DNA from: Monilinia fructicola
Taxonomy: Eukaryota; Ascomycota; Leotiomycetes; Helotiales; Sclerotiniaceae
NCBI GenBank assembly: GCA_008692225.1
Contig: VICG01000009.1
Span: forward strand, 558,001 to 622,000
Length of the DNA: 64,000 bases
Reading direction: 5' to 3'
In this document: piece after piece, positions 46,480 through 58,612 of the stretch
How positions within the stretch are numbered: position 1 is the first letter of the stretch
Layout: every line of letters starts with the position of its first letter
Position numbers and translations under genes: made by a program
The notes under the pieces: model-generated
The model's database searches: none
Told to the model about the DNA's origin: nothing
Seen by the model: the letters and a program-made list of their open reading frames with translations, nothing else

Positions 46480-48678
46480 TCACATAACAGCGCACGCGCC
46501 ACTTCTCGCTCTTCTTCTCCTTCCTACTCCGCCCGTAGCCACTCCACCCTCTTCCTCATCTGCATGCATCATCTGAGCCTCTCTCGCCCTCCTCCTCCTC
46601 CTTCTAAGTCCCGCCCCAGCAGCCCCTGCCTCCTCATTTGCCATCATATATTCCGTCCATTTCCTCTCCAGTCTCCCCGCCGCAGGGAGATCTCCCCTCA
46701 ATACCCTCTTCGTATGTTCATCAACCGTTAGTTGCCAACCGTAGAAACATTTTAGCGTGATTATTTCGGTAGGGAATGTCCATCCCTGATTACCATCTTC
46801 TGGCTTCGTGACTTCCGAATTTCGGGAGAGAACTTCGCGAATTCCAGTCCAGGTTACGTTGGAGCAGTCATATACGACCATGCGGAGACCTGCACGGGGA
46901 CGAGATTGTAGATTTTCTGTACGTGAAGATCGCATACGAACCATAGTGGCTGCTTCGGCGAGAACAAGGTCACTTATCCTCGTATTGTCCATGTCGATAC
47001 TTTGGAGACCAGTACAGGCGCGGACAATAGGGAGCATACCTGTATCGCCTAAGTTCTCGCAGTAGCTGATGGACAGATGTCGAAGAACAGGGGCGCAAGG
47101 AGCTTTAGCGAGATGATTGGATAGTAAATCATTTGTGAGTTCGTTCAAATCTTCCAAATCTAGGTGTGTCAAACATGGAGTGGTAGCTAATATACCCTGT
47201 AGTGCGCCGTCCTTCAAACCAACGCATCCACTCAGCTGTAGGCCTTCCAAATTTGGGCATAAATGGGCAAGCGATTTCACTCCAGCGTCAGTCAGTCCAG
47301 AGCAGCGGCTCAGATCCAAATGTCGAAGTTTTCGTGGAGGAACCATTGGAGCATCGGTGAAAGCGTCGAGTTCTGGGGATTTCCCATGAATCATTGTTTG
47401 GAGGATACTGTCGGTAAGCTCTGCGCAGCCGCTAAGAACAAGTCGCTCCAGTCGATTGGTCTTGAAAATTGCCAGTGCGAGATCTTCATTATCAAGGCCT
47501 CTGACTTCTCCGGCACGAAGATCCTTCAATTTTGGGCAGCCTTCAATAACCAATTTTAAGCCGACAGCATCCATATGAGTACACCATGAAACATTGAACA
47601 TCACAAGATGTGGGCAGGATTGTGCTATGATACTGCAAGTTGCGTTTGTAACGGCTGGTAACCCAGTGAGGTTGAGGTTGGTTAGCCTCCCGTTGCTTTT
47701 CAGAAGGTTGTGTAAAGTTGCTTTCTGGAAATTTCGACATCCTTCAAGAGTCGCATTAATCAGATTCTTGCATGCCTTTACCACCACTTCAGCACGCTTA
47801 TAATGTTCGACCTGTATACAACCTCGGAGGTTCAAATCTCTGATGAAGGGGCCAGCTGATACGATGATCTTTGTCAAAGATTCGGCGGGTATGTCGGCAT
47901 AGAATTCTGAAGCATCGAAGCATGTCCAAAGCTGCCCATCGAAACAAGTTTTATGGAAGTCCCGACAAACATTAGAAGCTCGTACCAGTTCCTTTGGCTT
48001 GAAGAATGCAAAAATGTGCAACTTGACCTCATGCGGCATATTTTCCCAAAACTTGAAGTTGTTACTTCTGGAGGGTTTAGGTTTTGGTAACTTCGATACG
48101 GTAAAATAATCCTCGACGATATCTGAAACCTCCGATGCTGTCGCAGGTCTTTTTGTCTCCACGATGACCATTTCTTTGAATTCCTGGTCGAGATTATCTA
48201 CACCATGCCTAGAACTAGCTTCGTTCTCATTGCGTTGTATAGCAACGTGACGATATGCTGGATCATAATAAGGAGTATCGAGACCTGGAGTGACGGGCAT
48301 CGAGGATGGTTCTGTTGTTCGCAATGAGGCTGGCACCGAGGCTGTCACTGAGGTTGGCACTGAGGTTGGTACTGAGGCTGGTACTGAGGCTGGCACTACT
48401 GTAGAACCTTCTTCGGTCGGCTGGATATCAGGGCTCTCTTCTAGAGTTTGAGAGTTTAACTGAAAGAAACTTATGCAGGAAAGGGTCGACCGGCTCCCAT
48501 ATGGACTACTTTTCGCTCGTTTTCGTCTAAATTGTGCGAGTGTAGGCGAAGAAGATATCTTTTGACGCCATTTACCTTTGGACTTGACAGGCCTTTCGTC
48601 GTTCATGGTCGGTGGTGGTGTCGACATTTCGACTGGGGTTGAGAAGCCCGACATTGCGTTGATTGCGTCTGCTGCCAT
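46480..48678 (-). CDS. F-box / leucine-rich-repeat protein with C-terminal CaaX box
   Basis: Single exon of 732 aa with an intact frame. The N-terminal 200 residues are low-complexity and include a Val-Pro-Ala/Thr-Ser tandem repeat. The F-box lies near residues 205-250 (FWENMPHEVKLHIFAFFKPK and ELVRASNVCRDFHKTC). About ten LRRs of the cysteine-containing type follow (IRDLNLRGC, LERLVLSGCAELTDSI, LRHLDLSRCSGLTDAGVKSL, LEGLQLSGCVGLKDGAL). Such proteins are substrate receptors of SCF ubiquitin ligases. The chain ends GRRRRARSGACAVM: a basic patch followed by C-A-V-M, which fits a farnesylation CaaX motif and suggests membrane attachment. Similar tails occur on FBXL2/FBXL20-type animal F-box proteins. 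Confidence 0.88.
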   Translation of the reverse strand: MAADAINAMSGFSTPVEMSTPPPTMNDERPVKSKGKWRQKISSSPTLAQFRRKRAKSSPYGSRSTLSCISFFQLNSQTLEESPDIQPTEEGSTVVPASVPASVPTSVPTSVTASVPASLRTTEPSSMPVTPGLDTPYYDPAYRHVAIQRNENEASSRHGVDNLDQEFKEMVIVETKRPATASEVSDIVEDYFTVSKLPKPKPSRSNNFKFWENMPHEVKLHIFAFFKPKELVRASNVCRDFHKTCFDGQLWTCFDASEFYADIPAESLTKIIVSAGPFIRDLNLRGCIQVEHYKRAEVVVKACKNLINATLEGCRNFQKATLHNLLKSNGRLTNLNLTGLPAVTNATCSIIAQSCPHLVMFNVSWCTHMDAVGLKLVIEGCPKLKDLRAGEVRGLDNEDLALAIFKTNRLERLVLSGCAELTDSILQTMIHGKSPELDAFTDAPMVPPRKLRHLDLSRCSGLTDAGVKSLAHLCPNLEGLQLSGCVGLKDGALQGILATTPCLTHLDLEDLNELTNDLLSNHLAKAPCAPVLRHLSISYCENLGDTGMLPIVRACTGLQSIDMDNTRISDLVLAEAATMVRMRSSRTENLQSRPRAGLRMVVYDCSNVTWTGIREVLSRNSEVTKPEDGNQGWTFPTEIITLKCFYGWQLTVDEHTKRVLRGDLPAAGRLERKWTEYMMANEEAGAAGAGLRRRRRRAREAQMMHADEEEGGVATGGVGRRRRARSGACAVM
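48326..48397 (-). repeat. 12-bp coding minisatellite in F-box gene
   Basis: Six in-frame 12-bp units of the GAGGCTGGCACT type (plus strand) encode repeated Ser-Val-Pro-Ala/Thr in the disordered N-terminus. The length keeps the frame and probably varies between strains. Confidence 0.85.
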
Positions 48679-51600
48679 GATGATCCTCTTGCTTCAGGTT
48701 CGATATCTGGATTGAGCAATAGGGCAAGTGACCACGATATAGATAAGGACGGAGTGATGTCGAAGTGCGGAGGATGCTTGATTTTCAATTCACTGATGTC
48801 TCAAATCTGAGTTGACCATTCGCAACGCACACAAGGCTCAAGGCTCAGGGCTCAAATGTAACCTTATCTTATATCCTATGTAAATTGCGAAATATGTACT
48901 CCTCGAAGGTGTAATGTTTATTTTGGGAGACAAGGAAAATGGTCGTCTCCTTTGTTCTTTTGATATGAACCAACCCGTGATTGATTGTCTTACCTCCTTG
49001 ACTTTCTTACAACCAAAGTGGGAGATGATGAAATCGAGGGGAGTTGAGAGATGAATGATTTCTGCAAAACATCAAAGAATTAATGGCCGAATTTCCCAAG
49101 TGAACCAATGATATACGCATATATGCATGTGCATGTGCATGTGCACATGCAAATATATTCACATGAACAGGAGATATGAAAAGTATATAAAAAAGAAGAG
49201 ACTCACGAAAATGGATGGTGGGCGGGTGGATGGTGGATGGTGGTGGATGGTGGTGGATGGTGCAATATGAATATCAGATATCTCAAGAATGGGTTATCGA
49301 TAAGTTTCCATGGGATAGAACTAGAATTCTGCTACTCCGGAGAAAGAGAAGTCCTTATCGTAATTGTGCTGCTTATCAGAGCAACCCAACGTGGTCTTGG
49401 TCTTATTTGCACATGAACAAGGTTCGTGATTCAAATAAGAAGGCCTCGGGATGGTCAGATGTTCAAAAGTATGAAGCAGACGACGAGATAAGATTTTATA
49501 GAAAGAAGGAGAAGGGCGAAGGGCGAAGGGCGAAGGGCGAAAGACGAGAGAGAAAGTGCAAAGTGCAAAGTGGAAAGGGGAAAGGGGGAAAGGGGAACGG
49601 GGAAAGGCAAAAGGCAAAAGGCAAAAGGCAAAAGATGCAAGGTGGGTAGGTTCGTCGGGAGGTATTGTATGTATCGTATGTATCGTATGTATCGTATGTA
49701 TCGTATGTATTGTACTAGTATGTATATACATATACTCATATACATATATACATAAATGAAAGCTCCAGCAAAATGTCAAAGAGGCGAGAGACGATTGAAG
49801 TAAACAAAGCAGACCGATGGGGGAGAAAATAAATCAAATCAGATTTATCCAATCCAATCCAATCCAATCCAGTCCAGTCCAGTCCAGTCCAGTCCAATCC
49901 AATCCAATCCAATCCTATTGACATCTAGTACGACTGAGTGATGCCCACTAACGGTGAGAGAGGCTCGAGAGGGAGGGGCAAGCGATAGGTTCAGAGTACA
50001 AGATATGTGACACTATTACTCGAGTACGAACAAAGTATCGAGTCTGGATCCAGAATTTGTCCCATTCTTTTATCTTGTGAGCTGTAAGGAACCACGACGG
50101 CTCTTGTGCAAGAAAACATTTCCCCGAGAGTAGGGAAAAGTTAAAATAACGACTAGGGAGGGAGGTACTATGTGTGCACTCAGCACTGTGTATGTATGTA
50201 CGTATGTCCTCCTATCCTCTTAGAGTTCGTTGATTGATGGGTTCAATCCTAATTTCTGTGCAGAGTATTGGGCATGTTTGATTTGATTTGGGTTGATTCG
50301 GTTCGATTCGAATTCGGCCAACCTGGGTTGAATTGGAGTGAGCCTACTACCGAGTAGTATGATATTATCCAGAAAGCCAAGATGAGATACTCCGTAGATA
50401 GATGCTTGTGTTCTCCTGGAATCAATCGTCTCTAGGGCTATTCAAGTTGCGTTATCTTGGAAAGAAACGTCCGTCTATAGGTTGGTTGGTTGGTTGGCTG
50501 ATTATTGATAGGACGAACCTTCCATCATTGCAAAGCAACCCCCCTCCCCCCCCCTTTACCTCTAATTGATATCGACTCGGCAAAAAAGAATAATGGTCTG
50601 AGTCTACCCGTTTACAGTACAGCATATCAAGACTTATTGGTAGCTCATGATATCTAGGTACCTTGCAGAGTCATGATTTTTGTTGCGTGGATTTCCTTTC
50701 GATCTCCGTACATCGTACTTCGGAATCCATCCAACCATCCATCTATCCAACCATCCATCTACCCAACCATCCATCTACCCAACCATCCATCCCGCTATCC
50801 GGAGAACAGTGGAACATGTGTGGGGTTGAGGGTTTTTAGCTCATCTTCCAGGTACCTCATGGCTACATACCTAGTAGGTTCTACTGAGTGAAGGTATCGG
50901 TGTGCGACTACTGTATGTACTTTCTCATCATTTGGCTTTGTGGCTGACTTACCGACTAAGTCAGTCCTCTAAAGTGGATCCAATCGTGCTACGGATATAC
51001 CGAGTAATACTGTATGAATTAGCAGCAGAGAAAAAAAACTAGCTTGGCTTGCTTGGTTCATGACGATCATCTATCTATCTACTAAGTACAAGTATCTTAC
51101 CAGCAATCATGTCATATTGTTTTCTCCAATACTCGATCGACTACTTTGCTAAGTCCGCCAGGTCTAGATAGATACCTAGCTACTACAGTAGCAGCTGTAA
51201 GATTCAGCTGCTGCCATTCGCTTACAGAAGGCAAAATCTTGTGATTGGGTTTTCTGAACCGTCGCCAATTCATGCAACATTTCATTATACTTTTGGACCC
51301 TGAAGTGAATCTTGAAGTTAGAGAGATCTATATCGAAGTCAATCACTCACAATCACTCACTACCACTCGATCACTCTGGGGTGCAGGATTATTAGTGCGG
51401 GGTTATCTCTCCCGAATATAGAGTAAAGAAAAGGGTGCAGTAAGTAAAGTTACAAACTTGGAAGATCTGTCAAAGCGGAACCTCCACTTTCTTTCTACCT
51501 TGAACCACCCACCTAGTACAGGTAGGTACTCGAGTAGATACTGTAGCTACTCTTGCCAAGCTTTGAATGGTCCATCGATTTTCGATAACATCTAATAGTT

Positions 51601-53815
51601 CTTTTGCCTCCTCGAATAACGCGATTCAATCAATGACGTTACAAGCGTAACCTCCATCTAGTATCTAACTTGATAGTCTGGTCGCAGGATAGTATAATGT
51701 GTGTACAACATTTGCGGCGAGACCTGCGTCCATGGCGAAGTTGGGATACATTCAGTATTGGCCCGATGAAGAGCTTCATTCTGGTTGTCGGATCTATCAT
51801 CTCGAATGAGCCAATGGGGGGAGATTTATATTCCATGCAACCGTAGGCAACATCTTTCTTTTGAAAATTTGTGAATTGAAAAAGTAAGATTGAGAAGAAT
51901 CAAGCTTGAAATGAGAAACCAAATGAAAGTCCCATGGCTGCACGCCTCCTTTGTGCATAATTAACATTGTTAATCTCTTCATCAGATATTTCGAGGTTTC
52001 CAAGGATGTGTATGTACAGTGCACATGCATGTATCGTCAAGTACTGTATGAAAATGGCAGGTACCCGAGGTCTCATCGGACCATTTACTTTGTGATAGGA
52101 AGATCGTCGGTTTCGATTAATACCGTACCGAGGATACCAGTGACCAGTGGCCAGTGACCAGTGGCCAGTGACCAGACGACCAATTCACGCAGGTAATTGA
52201 TTCGAAGAGGAAAACAAATTTATACTCTGTAGGAAGTTGAACATCTATGACAGAGAGACGTCCTGTGAAACAATGCATACAGAGTAGAGCCAGCCTTGTA
52301 CAAGAGACCCGGCCAGCTTCATGAAGGGGTTACGCGAAGTGCCATCAGAGATGGATTACTCGAGCACAAGAAAAAATCAAAAATAATCATTGGGCGAATC
52401 GGCGGAAACGAGCCGAACCCCGGCTAAGAATGTTGTATCACGATCCTGCATAGCATCCCGGATCGATTTCTCTAGGGATCAGCAAGCCTCCAAGCACAAG
52501 GTGGAAGCTGGAGAAGTGCACGTGTGAAAGATAGATTGATATCAGTATAAGGTGAGGTAGCTAGCTGTGTTGATCAAAAGGGAGGACACGGCATGAAGGA
52601 TACCGTTATGTCGAATCTGTACATGCGAACAACGTAGATGGAGAGTGATGAAAAGCATCTTGCATTACTTTGTACTGGCGGGCAGGGAGTAAGTAGTCGT
52701 CGAGACTTTCTTTATTATACTCGGCAAGGTTTGCTGTAAAAGGAATAAGTAAAAGTGTTCATTTCGAGGTAAAGGTGGATTTGTTAGTTGGCCCTTGAAA
52801 CCAAAGTCAATTGTTCTCCAAGGAACTTTAAGTTGAAAATAAGCATAGTAGAGGATTCTTGAATGGCAAGAAATGGATTGATCGAAATTTTAAAAACAAG
52901 CCGTCATTGATTGAAAGTATATGAATGAAGGAATGAATGAATGAAGGAGTGTTCGACGGGACTTCATTTTGGTGGGTATTGCGTCTAAAATAAAAAGAGC
53001 GAGAGCGAGAGGGAGAGGGAGAGGGAGAGGGAGAGGGAGAGGGAGAGATGATTGACTGACTGATCAAATGTTTCGAAGGTTCCTTCATCGTGGACCAGTC
53101 AAAGCTATAAGGCGAGAAAGAAAGATAATCAATCCAGCAAGCAATCAAGAATCAAGAATCAAGAACCAAGCAACCAAGCAACCAAGCAACCAAGCAACCA
53201 AGCAACCAAGCAACCAACCTATTAGCTGAAGTCTCGAAAAGTCCTGAGCCCAGCATCAAGCTCTCCAGGTAAAACGGGTTTGCTTGTGTCCTTATTCGAA
53301 TTGCCTACTCCGTCCTACTTACTGTACTACTGTCTCAAACCATTCACGTGAGAGAAGTGGAAAGTCTGATTGATTCATTCACTCCCTACTTGTTGTTATT
53401 ACTCGAGTACTTGTACTTACCTAGTACTTACATACATGATCATCCATGATCAGGAGGAAAGCTGGAAGGAAGAGTAGAAAGAGTAATAATGAAGTGGAAT
53501 CTCCAGCTCCAGCTATCGACGGAGTAATAATCCTTTCCGGAGTGGCTGATCAAATATCACCTGAGCAATTATCACCATCACCATCATCATCATCATCATC
53601 ATCATCCATCATCAACTTATCAAACATTCCCAACATCGATCCCACCACTTATTTATTATTCATCTACCTTGCCTTGATATTACCTACTTCTCCGTCTCCG
53701 TTGCCTTACAATTTACACTTTACCTCCATGATACCTACCCAGGACCTAGTAATTTAGCAGACGTATTATTCTATCCTGTTTGCTGTTGTCTATATATTTA
53801 TATCAGATATAACAT

Positions 53816-53862
<47 letters not shown>

Positions 53863-54815
53863 ATCCACACATCCATCCACACACACATACAAGGGCAAGC
53901 CTTGCACTTGGACTAATTACAAGTTACATTCTCCCTTGCCGACCCCACCTTTTGCCTTTTCAATTTTCTGTCACAACGCAACGCAACGCAACGCAACTGC
54001 GTTTCGAGTTTCTACTACGACTAACATTACCACCACGACTACTACCACACTCACTACCGCTGCCACTACCACTACCACTACCACTACCACTGCCACTACT
54101 ACTCACTACCTTACTAAACTCACGAATCCTTCAAACTTACTTCCACACGCCCATACATACATATTGCATACCTTTTCAGAATCTCGATCGATATTACCAA
54201 CCTTCCTTTTAACTCCTTGCGAGTTCGATCGTTCGATAGTTCGATTTTTCGATTTTTCGACTTTTTTCGACGGTTAGATCAAAATCGATTCAGAATTTAC
54301 TACTACTACTACTACCAATACAGGTCACATTTTCGTTACCCATTGAAAACTAGGTAATTCTCATACCGGTAACCTCAAAAATCAAACCGTGAGGAACTCT
54401 GGCTTCCTGAAGCTTCAAGGGAGTTCGTGAAGATATAAAAACAGATCCGTCACAATTATGCTGAAGACGGATACCCAAAAAAATTATGGTTCGTCTTGAT
54501 TTCTTATTTTCTTAATACTTGATGCCGACCCCCAAATTCCTTATCCGAAGTTCCCTTTGATCGGCGCATAATAAATTCCGCGCAACGGTAGAACTTCGTC
54601 ATTGCCCGTTGCCAGTCGTACCTTAACTTTTCTCCCTTTTCTTTCCCTCATAAAACTGACGAGAATACCTTTCAGTCTTCGAGAACAACGCAGCCTTATC
54701 AATACCGAAAAACCGCAGTACTGGGAATCTTCTCGCACATGCTTCAACAGGAACGGATAAAGCTAGAATACGATTCTCCTTTGATGAGGGGTTGGCGGCG
54801 GCAGAGTTTGATACA
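48679..54815. other. Long divergent intergenic region, about 6.1 kb, microsatellite-rich
   Basis: No supported gene. Simple repeats are dense: AAAGGCA (about 49603-49634), a TATGTATCG nonamer (49667-49709), AATCC/AGTCC pentamers (49849-49915), a CCAACCATCCATCTAC-type 16-mer (50725-50790), CCAGTGACCAGTGG (52138-52176), GAGAGG (53009-53047), CAACCAAG octamers (53164-53217), CA (53817-53861) and ACT/ACC (54012-54112). Short frames here are translations of these repeats. The region must contain the promoters of the F-box and PAS kinase genes. It may hide non-coding RNA genes, but no sign is visible. Confidence 0.5.
53817..53861 (+). repeat. (CA)n microsatellite
   Basis: About 22 CA units, followed by CCATCCACA repeats. 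Confidence 0.95.
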
Positions 54816-57800
54816 ATGTCGAGGTTAGTTTTCTGGTGTCTGGTGCAAGAGAAACTTGTCATGAGGTCACGTTGCGCCTGGCTGCTGTCTGGGAATGGCG
54901 ACAGGAGCAACATCGGAAATCCCCGTTGACTGACGGAATATTTCTACAGCACTAGATCACCCATCGTGACGGAACATGAGCATGGGCTCGGCGCTTCTGG
55001 TCTGAGGCGAATTCGACAACAACTTCCCCGGGCACCAACTCTTCCTATCTCGGAGAGCTCTTCCAGAGCTCCATCTACAGGCGCCCGATCCAGTTCCATG
55101 ACCCTTCCCTTTCCCAGTCGAGCCGCTTCCGTAGCGATGCCCTCTGGCCCTTCCTCTCCAACTCTACCCTTTACCGAAGATCTCACGCGTTTCCCATCTG
55201 AGTCATTACATTCTTTCTCTTTCGCCCACCAATCAGATGAGTTTATTCACAACCGTCAAAATGTCCTGAAGAGGTCGGTGGAGTTTATGTCACAAAAGCT
55301 GGGTTGGGGAACGACAAATGCGGGAATAGCCAGTGCTCAAGCCAGAGTCAGTGGGGACGCGGAGATGCAAGGCATGCTTGAGCTTTTGGCTAAAGCAAAA
55401 TTGGTTGGAGCGAACAATCTTGGCACTGAACAAGAGCAGGCCAGGGGAGGACCACTTACTGGACCGGCAACAGCTCACGACTCTCGGAATGTTTTCGATA
55501 GTAGCTTTGCTATCCGCTCTGAGAGTCCGGAGCAGTTGGAAAGCACTCCACCTTCACCAACAAACGCTAAAAAAGCAACTTCATCATTGCATACTTTACG
55601 TGAAGATGACTTGCAGTCTGTCGAATCCAAAAACGCTCTAGCGCCCGTTCTGCCAGCTGATTCAGAATCATCCTCTAGGACTCCTACTAATGAGAGCCGG
55701 ACAACAGCCAAAACGTCACCACCAATCACTAGGCGGCAAAGTCTAAAGAGGACTTACACTGATCTGGAACCGCTGAACCTACAGAATAAACTCATGGATG
55801 CTATGTCACAACCATATATAGCTACGGATTCCCTCCACGAATCCATGTTCACTTCTTCAATGCCACAAACCGCCAGCGCTGCTACTTTTGGACCTCATTC
55901 AATGGGCCCGGCAAATCACAGTCACTCGAGTAGATGGGCACCTGCCGCCCAAGCTATCTTCACAACCGAAAGCACTTCGCCATATACCATTCTCGCCGCC
56001 AACGACCTCGCCTGTCTCGTATTTGGTGTTACAAAAGCAGAAGTTCGTAAGATGGGGATTCTTGAAGTTGTACAAAAAGAAAGGCGGTCATGGTTGGAGG
56101 AAAAATTAAGTGCGCATAAATTGGGATCTGAGTGAGTACCCTTTTTGGTGTTCTTCTGGTATTTTTCGCCTGTGGGCGTCATAATTTACCCCGCCTTGTC
56201 CACAATTTCATCCCCCGTCACACTAACCATTTTCTTACAGGGTTGGAAAACAGCCTCCCCAATCACCACCGAGCCAAAGTCAGCAATCGAGCCCAACTTT
56301 AACCAGTAAGTATAATTTTCCTTCAAAATCTAACAATTGATTACCTCTGTTTCGTTGCTGGTATACTGACCAGGGCTCGCAGCATCGATGCTGCTTGGAC
56401 GGCCTGGTGGTATCACGGCTAGTCTCCTGAGTAAACCTAATTCACGTCAAGTGCAGAAACCCAACCGTCGAGCGCAAACCGACGATGGTGCAGGCTCGAG
56501 TCTTGTATCGAGAACGCGAGCAGCCAAGGGTGGCTTGAACCATCAAAGTAACAAATCTAGGGGCGTTCTTCTATGTGGTGATGTGGTACCTATCGAAAAG
56601 AGAAATGGTGCCACAGGTTCAGCAAGCTTGTGGGTAAAGGAGAAGAGAGGTGGACTCATTTGGGTTTTGGAAGAGATTCACGAAGATGTGGCAATCATTG
56701 GTCTAGACGAAGATGCTGCCATTAAGAGTGTATCTGGATCCATCGATGCGATATGGGGAGACAGTATCACGTGGACGGGCAAGGATATTGGAAAACTTCT
56801 ACCAAGGCTCCCACGGCAAGGAATTGACGGCAGAAGTGGAGAAATCGATTATGCCGAAGTCAGCAAACGTAGGTATTTCACGGCCCGCACCTCGGGGCGT
56901 GTCAACATTCCCGCGGTCGTCGACAGAATTCCTGATGGCACGGATCTCCGCGTTTCCAGCTTTCCTCATATTGCTGGTATCATGGTTCTGTCTGCGCAAA
57001 CCTTGAAGATTACGAGTTCGAATTCCGTCTTCTCCGCCGCGCTCTTTGGACAGGATAAACCTGACGGTCGACTGATTACCGACCTGATCCCCGATTTCGA
57101 TAGAATGCTGAAGATTCTCATTGAAGAAGACGGTGTGAACATGGTTGACGGAATTGTTATTCCTGAGCACAGTTTCAGGAGAGCCCAGGCTTTCCTTGCG
57201 CTACGAGATGGAAAGGCTGATGCATCAACGTACTTTTTGCGGCCAGACGGATTACCAGCCAAACATAGGGACGGATCAGAGATCAAGATCGATGCTCAAC
57301 TTAGAGTTGTCAAATCGGATTACAAAACTTCCGCCTACGATGAGGATGTGATAGAAGAAAGAAGTGATGAAGAAGATGGACCGACGGAGCCCATAATCCA
57401 ATCCGAACTCGTGTACGCTTTGTGGATCACGTACTCGAGAAATATTCACGCCGCAAAGCATGCGACTGGTATGGCGACTCCCTTATTATCTGGACTCGAA
57501 ACTCCATTGCATCAACCTTCTCCAGGTCAAACGGGGCCTCCGGCGCCTATCAAGATGGATTCTTCGTCAGATTCCGATGAGCCCAAGAACGAAGAATCGC
57601 ATGCGTCTATGCTCACAGCACAACTCAAAGCCGCGGCAAAGAAAACGGCAGCTAAGCTTACGGGTCGCGATCGGTCTTCATCGAAACCACAGGAGAAAGA
57701 ACAGCCAGCCGTTCCGGAAGCCGCTAAACCTGTTGTTAAGAAGTGCATTGATGACTTTACAATCCTCGAAGAAATGGGTCAGGGAGCTTATGGACAAGTA

Positions 57801-58612
57801 AAGCTTGCTCGATACAAGAAGAATGGCAACAATAAAGTGATTCTTAAGTATGTCACGAAAAAGCGTATCCTCGTTGATACGTGGACACGCGATCGTCGTC
57901 TGGGAACTGTACCACTAGAGATTCATGTTCTCGATTATCTACGTCGGGACGGTCTTCAGCATCCTAACATCGTCGAGATGTCCGATTTCTTTGAGGATTC
58001 TGTCAATTATTATATCGAAATGATACCACACGGATATCCAGGAATGGATTTGTTCGATTACATTGAGCTCCGCGTCAATATGGAGGAAAAGGAATGTCGC
58101 AGTATCTTCGTACAGGTTGCTCGCGCTATCCATCATCTCCATACCAAGGCCCTCGTCGTACATCGTGATATCAAGGATGAGAATATTGTCATAAATGGAG
58201 AAGGAAATATCAAGCTCATTGATTTCGGAAGTGCCGCTTATATCAAAAGCGGCCCTTTCGACGTCTTTGTGGGAACTATTGGTAAGTTTGTCTGATCCAA
58301 AAAGCCGAGATTATAATTAATCAAATCATAGATTATGCTGCACCCGAAGTCCTCTCCGGTAAGCCATATCCAGGCAAACCACAAGATGTCTGGGCTCTTG
58401 GCATCCTCCTTTACACCATCGTGTACAAGGAAAACCCGTTCTATAGTATCGACGAGATCATGGATCGTGATCTTAGAGTACCTTACGTCATGAGCGAAGA
58501 AAGCATTGACCTCATCAGAGGTATGCTAAATCGGAACACCGAATCGAGATTAACCATCGAGCAGGTGATGGAACATCCTTGGTGTATAGATACAGATGAG
58601 AGCGACGAGTAG
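54816..58612 (+). CDS. PSK1: PAS-domain serine/threonine kinase (PASK, yeast Psk1/Psk2)
   Basis: Exons 54816-54823 (8 nt), 54950-56131, 56241-56305, 56374-58281 and 58332-58612 give 1147 aa. The 8-nt first exon supplies the only suitable ATG: joining it to 54950 yields MSSTRSPIVTEHEHG. The N-terminal half holds a long Ser/Pro-rich region, PAS-like stretches (APAAQAIFTTESTSPYTILA; IAGIMVLSAQTLKITSSNSV) and VLLCGDVVPIEKRNG. The kinase domain begins FTILEEMGQGAYGQVKLARY and has the lysine in KVILKYV, HRDIKDENIVING, IDFGSAAY and DYAAPEVLSGKPY. In yeast these kinases sense nutrient status and redirect glucose towards the cell wall and glycogen, and phosphorylate translation regulators. The frame is intact throughout. 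Confidence 0.93.

Noticed and set aside
50290..50320. tRNA-like GGTTCGATTCGAAT stretch
   Set aside because: No acceptor or anticodon arms can be formed around it.
53446..54277. Frames rich in Ser or Thr before PAS kinase
   Set aside because: They are translations of ATC, CA and ACT microsatellites.
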